Positions 60,816-64,000 of a stretch of 64,000 nt of DNA are shown here, in pieces (position 1 is the first letter of the stretch; every line of letters starts with the position of its first letter). The DNA comes from Lentisphaerae bacterium GWF2_57_35 (GTDB lineage Bacteria; Verrucomicrobiota; Kiritimatiellia; CAIQIC01; GWF2-57-35), in NCBI GenBank assembly GCA_001804865.1, contig MHBK01000032.1:1-64000 (forward strand), given 5' to 3'. The notes beneath the pieces are model-generated. The model was not told the origin of the DNA and searched no databases. It saw nothing but the letters and a program-made list of their open reading frames with translations. Made by a program: the position numbers and the translations under genes.

Positions 60816-63800
60816 TCAGGTTTCTTCCGGCGATACAACGGGTTCGGGAGTCTCGGTTGGTTCCTGCTGATCGACAACGGGGGCTTCTTCTTTGACTTCT
60901 GCCGGCTGTTCTTCAGTCTTCTTTTCGTGTTTGGAGAATTTGACGGAAACAATTTTCGAAACTCCGTGCTGCTCCATGGTCACGCCGTACAGCACATCGG
61001 CGGCGCCGATGGTTTGACGGTTGTGGGTGATCATGATGAACTGGGATTTGCCCTGGAATTCTTTGAGCATCTTGACGAAGCGCCCGATGTTGGATTCGTC
61101 CAGGGCGGCGTCCAATTCGTCCAGCACGCAAAAGGCGCTGGGCTTGACCATGTAGAGGGAGAACAACAGGGCCACGGCCGTCATGGTGCGCTCTCCGCCC
61201 GAAAGCAGCGATACGGTCTGGAGCTTTTTGCCGGGAGGCCTGGCGATAATTTCGATGCCGGAATCGAGGACGTTTTCTTCGTCGATTAAGACCAGCTTGG
61301 CCGAGCCGCCGCCGAACATCTTCTTAAAGAGTTCCTGGAAGTTGAGATTCACCTGATTGAAGGTGTTGGAAAACAGTTCTGTGGTGGTCTGGTTGATCTT
61401 GCGGATCAGGTCCAGCAACTGCTGCTTGGCATTGACCAAATCGTCCTGCTGCTGGGTCAGGAACGCAAAGCGTTCTTCCAATTCCTGGTGTTCTTCGATG
61501 GCGACGAGGTTGACCGGTCCGATGGATTCCAACTTGGCATGAATTTCCGCCACCTCGGTTTCCAACGCGTCGCGTTCGGGTTTAACGCCGTTTTCCCATT
61601 CGGGTTCCGGTTCCTGGCCGATCTGATCGGCTTGAATGTGATAATCGGCCGTAATTCGGTCAACCAGGTTCTGGCGGCGCATCCGCTGCTCCGCCAATTC
61701 GACGTCCATTTGCGATTTGCGGCGGTGCATTTCGTCCATGGTGGAACGCTTGGTTCTGAGGGCCGCATCGCACACGGCCAGGGCGGCGGTCTTTTCTTCG
61801 CGGTGGCGGCGGGCCCGGTCCAGTCGTTCGGCGCAAAGGAACATTTTTTCCTGGAGCGGCTTGATGCGCGCTTCTGCTTCCCTCGTGGCTTGCTCCAAAT
61901 CGCGGATGCGGACTTTGTAAGAATTCACGCCTTCGGCGCGTTCACGAATCAACGCGTCCAATTCCCGGATACGGGCGGCGGTCGGTTCCTTGCGGCTGAG
62001 CAAATGCTCGGCATGTTGACGGTGCTCGGCATACGAAACGCGATGTTCCGTAACGGCCGACATCATCTCCGTCCGCTTTTCTTCCATCACATGCAATTCT
62101 TCGGTCTTGGCTCCCAGGGTGGATCGGATATCCGACTGCCGTGTCCGAAGGGTTTCCAAATCGTGCTGGATTTGACTCCGCCGATTGCCGCCCGAATCGG
62201 TTTGTTTTTGGATGGCGTCCAGTTCCCACATGACCGTTTCCGCGCGTTCCTGCGCTTGTTTGGCCTGCTGGGTCACCATCTGTTTTTCGCCATCGCCGAG
62301 GGCTAGTTCCCGTTGCACTTCCTCCAGCCGGATACGTGCTTCATCGAGCTGTTCTTCATGCGTTCTTTCGTCCGAAATCAGGGCAGCGTGGCGGGCCTCC
62401 ATTTCGCGGAGTTCTGTTTGCAGGTTTTCCAGTTCGGAGCGCCATTCGTTGATGGTTTGCTGGCGGGCGAGGGGATTGTTGGCTTGTTCCCCGGGCTTCA
62501 AATATTCGAACGAACCGGAGCCGCGGATCAGGGCGCCTGACGGCGTTACGAATACCGCTTCGGCCGGCACTTGCGGAGGTAGATCCTCCATGCGGTCGAC
62601 GATACGGACATTCCACAGCAGCCGCTCGATCAAGGGGCGGACGGCGTCCGGGCATTTCACTTGATCCAGCAGGGAAACTCCCGCTCCTTCAAAACGGGGC
62701 TGCAGCTCGTTCGCGGGCGTCATCATGCACAGCAAGCGAGCCGAACCATCCGCCTTTTTCTGGAGCAGCGTCACCCACTCGACGGCGGCCTTGAAATCGG
62801 ACACGATAATGGCGTCCAACCACGCTCGTAACGAAGCCTCCAGGGCGACGCGGTAATTGGGGGGCACCTGTATTTGTTCCGCCAAAGAGCCCAATAAAAA
62901 GGAGCGATCGATACCCAGGGGATTGTCGGCATCCAACAGCATCCGGGCGCCGCCGGGAAAGCCTTCCGCCTCCGCCTGACTGCGGTTGAGCAATTCGATT
63001 TGGCCCTGGCGGGTGGCGCTGCGGGTGCGCAGATCGGCGATTTTCTGCCGGAATTCGGAAATCATTGCCGCTTTTTGCGATTTCTGGCTGATGAGATCCT
63101 TGACCATCTTTTCCTGGAGCGAAACGCGCGCGCGGCGCTCCTCGGCCTGCCGATTCATGACGAGCAGTTTTTCGGCATGAATCTCGACGGCTTTCTGCGT
63201 TTCCGCTTTTTCGGCCGCCAGGCGTTCCCGACGGATGACATCCGTCCGTTCCTTGGCTTCCAGGGCATACAGTTCGTTCTGCAGCTTGGCGGAACGATTT
63301 TCGAGTTCGACCGACTCGGTTCTCAGCTCGTGAAGAAGCCGGCGGACGGTTTCGGTTTCCTTTTCGTGACCGGATAAATGGGCGGTGCTCTCTGCCAGTT
63401 GTTTCTCGGCCAGATCGCGGGCTTCGGTTGCCTTCTGGAGGAGCGCATTGAGTTCTTCGAGGGACGCCCGGTGTCTGGCCAGATTGCTTTGGGCTTCTTC
63501 CGTTTCCCGCGTATCGCGTTGGGACAAGCTGTCCAGCTCGCCGATGCGGTCCCGATTGACGCGGATCAGCTCCTGGGTGCGGTCCAGGTCGTTGCGGGCC
63601 TGTCCGGTTTCTTCCATGGCCGCGCTGATTTCCTCTTCGGCCTGCGAAAACTCTTCCCGGATCTCTGCGGCCCGTTGTTCGGCCTGGGCCACATCCTGCT
63701 TGATCGCTTCATCCTGCTCCGCGATCGCCGTCAGTTGAGTTTCCAAGGCGCCGATTTCGCGGTTCAACGTTTCCAGCTTGTCGCGGCCCAGAAAAATGTC

Positions 63801-64000
63801 CAGCCGGCGAAGTTGTTCCTGCAGGGTTTTATAGCGCCGGGCCTTGCCGACCTGGCGTTGCAGGGAAATAATCTGTCGTTTGACTTCGCGGATGATATCG
63901 CCCAGGCGCAACAAATTGGCCTCGGTGTGCTCCAGCTTTCGGATGGCTTCCTTTTTGTCGGCTTTGAATTTGGTGATGCCGCTGGCTTCCTCGAAAACTT
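60816..64000 (-). CDS. smc: Chromosome segregation protein SMC (5' partial)
   Basis: The frame is open to the window edge; the N-terminal head lies outside. Visible are 'SLQRQVGKARRYKTLQEQLR' (a hallmark after the N-head), long coiled coils, a hinge (around 62.5-63.0 kb, 'EGFPGGARMLLDADNPLG', 'ALEASLRAWLDAIIVSDFKA'), the second coil arm and the C-head. The C-head has the ABC signature 'VSLLSGGERTMTAVALLFSL', Walker B 'AFCVLDELDAALDESNIGRF' and 'MITHNRQTIGAADVLYG'. The last ~40 residues are an acidic Glu/Pro/Val-rich tail beyond the usual end. SMC compacts and separates chromosomes with ScpAB. Confidence 0.95.
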   Translation of the reverse strand, partial: VFEEASGITKFKADKKEAIRKLEHTEANLLRLGDIIREVKRQIISLQRQVGKARRYKTLQEQLRRLDIFLGRDKLETLNREIGALETQLTAIAEQDEAIKQDVAQAEQRAAEIREEFSQAEEEISAAMEETGQARNDLDRTQELIRVNRDRIGELDSLSQRDTRETEEAQSNLARHRASLEELNALLQKATEARDLAEKQLAESTAHLSGHEKETETVRRLLHELRTESVELENRSAKLQNELYALEAKERTDVIRRERLAAEKAETQKAVEIHAEKLLVMNRQAEERRARVSLQEKMVKDLISQKSQKAAMISEFRQKIADLRTRSATRQGQIELLNRSQAEAEGFPGGARMLLDADNPLGIDRSFLLGSLAEQIQVPPNYRVALEASLRAWLDAIIVSDFKAAVEWVTLLQKKADGSARLLCMMTPANELQPRFEGAGVSLLDQVKCPDAVRPLIERLLWNVRIVDRMEDLPPQVPAEAVFVTPSGALIRGSGSFEYLKPGEQANNPLARQQTINEWRSELENLQTELREMEARHAALISDERTHEEQLDEARIRLEEVQRELALGDGEKQMVTQQAKQAQERAETVMWELDAIQKQTDSGGNRRSQIQHDLETLRTRQSDIRSTLGAKTEELHVMEEKRTEMMSAVTEHRVSYAEHRQHAEHLLSRKEPTAARIRELDALIRERAEGVNSYKVRIRDLEQATREAEARIKPLQEKMFLCAERLDRARRHREEKTAALAVCDAALRTKRSTMDEMHRRKSQMDVELAEQRMRRQNLVDRITADYHIQADQIGQEPEPEWENGVKPERDALETEVAEIHAKLESIGPVNLVAIEEHQELEERFAFLTQQQDDLVNAKQQLLDLIRKINQTTTELFSNTFNQVNLNFQELFKKMFGGGSAKLVLIDEENVLDSGIEIIARPPGKKLQTVSLLSGGERTMTAVALLFSLYMVKPSAFCVLDELDAALDESNIGRFVKMLKEFQGKSQFIMITHNRQTIGAADVLYGVTMEQHGVSKIVSVKFSKHEKKTEEQPAEVKEEAPVVDQQEPTETPEPVVSPEET

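Overview
The window looks like a chromosomal segment of a Gram-negative bacterium with moderately high GC. It encodes an LptD-type outer-membrane protein, KdsD (Kdo pathway), LpoB-like and other lipoproteins, a PEP-CTERM protein and type II secretion/type IV pilus parts. Three features suggest the PVC superphylum, perhaps near Kiritimatiellota, Lentisphaerota or Verrucomicrobiota: short 117-residue prepilins of the 'INNLR..DAGKDQWALE' kind, many intergenic palindromes of the TTCCAAnnnTTGGAA kind, and secreted proteins with SdrB-like, TSP3-like and LRR modules. No rRNA or tRNA gene is visible, so the placement is inference.

Layout. 1-5805: secreted/surface proteins (a gingipain-like C25 peptidase cut by the window edge, a PEP-CTERM protein, an LRR protein). 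5818-13095: housekeeping and carbohydrate genes (infA, an RluA-type pseudouridine synthase, pdxH, glgP, rfbD-rfbB). 13096-14238: a 1.1-kb gene-free stretch full of palindromes. 14239-20737: an accessory run of six exported or membrane proteins of unknown role, drifting to lower GC, with a visible duplication scar. 20738-28558: mostly minus-strand genes (PpiD-like chaperone, unknown membrane protein, kdsD, folE, trpD, dGTPase). 28820-36187: plus-strand genes (YihY, UvrD-like helicase, LptD, epimerase, inositol monophosphatase). 36302-39394: two pseudopilins and a family B DNA polymerase. 39522-43502: argH, an ABC-2 transporter and a TPR protein. 43548-53369: a pilus/secretion locus (ExeA-like and GspB-like proteins, PilB, PilC, a PilS-like protein lacking its ATPase domain, PilR and two prepilins each behind a sigma-54-type promoter). 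53420-64000: lipoproteins including LpoB, a radical SAM protein, MtnP, a PEGA protein, a STAS protein and SMC (cut by the window edge).

How they fit together. PilR carries the sigma-54 contact motif, and both prepilins have matching -24/-12 elements followed by an identical CTATATAA. This makes one readable regulatory circuit with an unusual input, because the PilS-like partner has the phospho-acceptor histidine but no catalytic ATPase domain.

The most unusual non-coding material is a three-copy element. Arms made of GTCCAAAG-type tandem words are arranged as inverted repeats around a conserved core (copies near 7.8, 26.3 and 36.2 kb); one copy supplies the last codons of the inositol monophosphatase gene. 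A 14-bp tandem repeat (28.7 kb), a degenerate large palindrome (13.2-13.4 kb), an inverted-orientation repeat pair (13.7 and 21.0 kb) and a triple TTCCAA palindrome (40.9 kb) add to the repeat load. I found no clear novel defence or biosynthetic system. The best candidates for something undescribed are the 14.2-20.7 kb exported-protein cluster and the GTCCAA element family.
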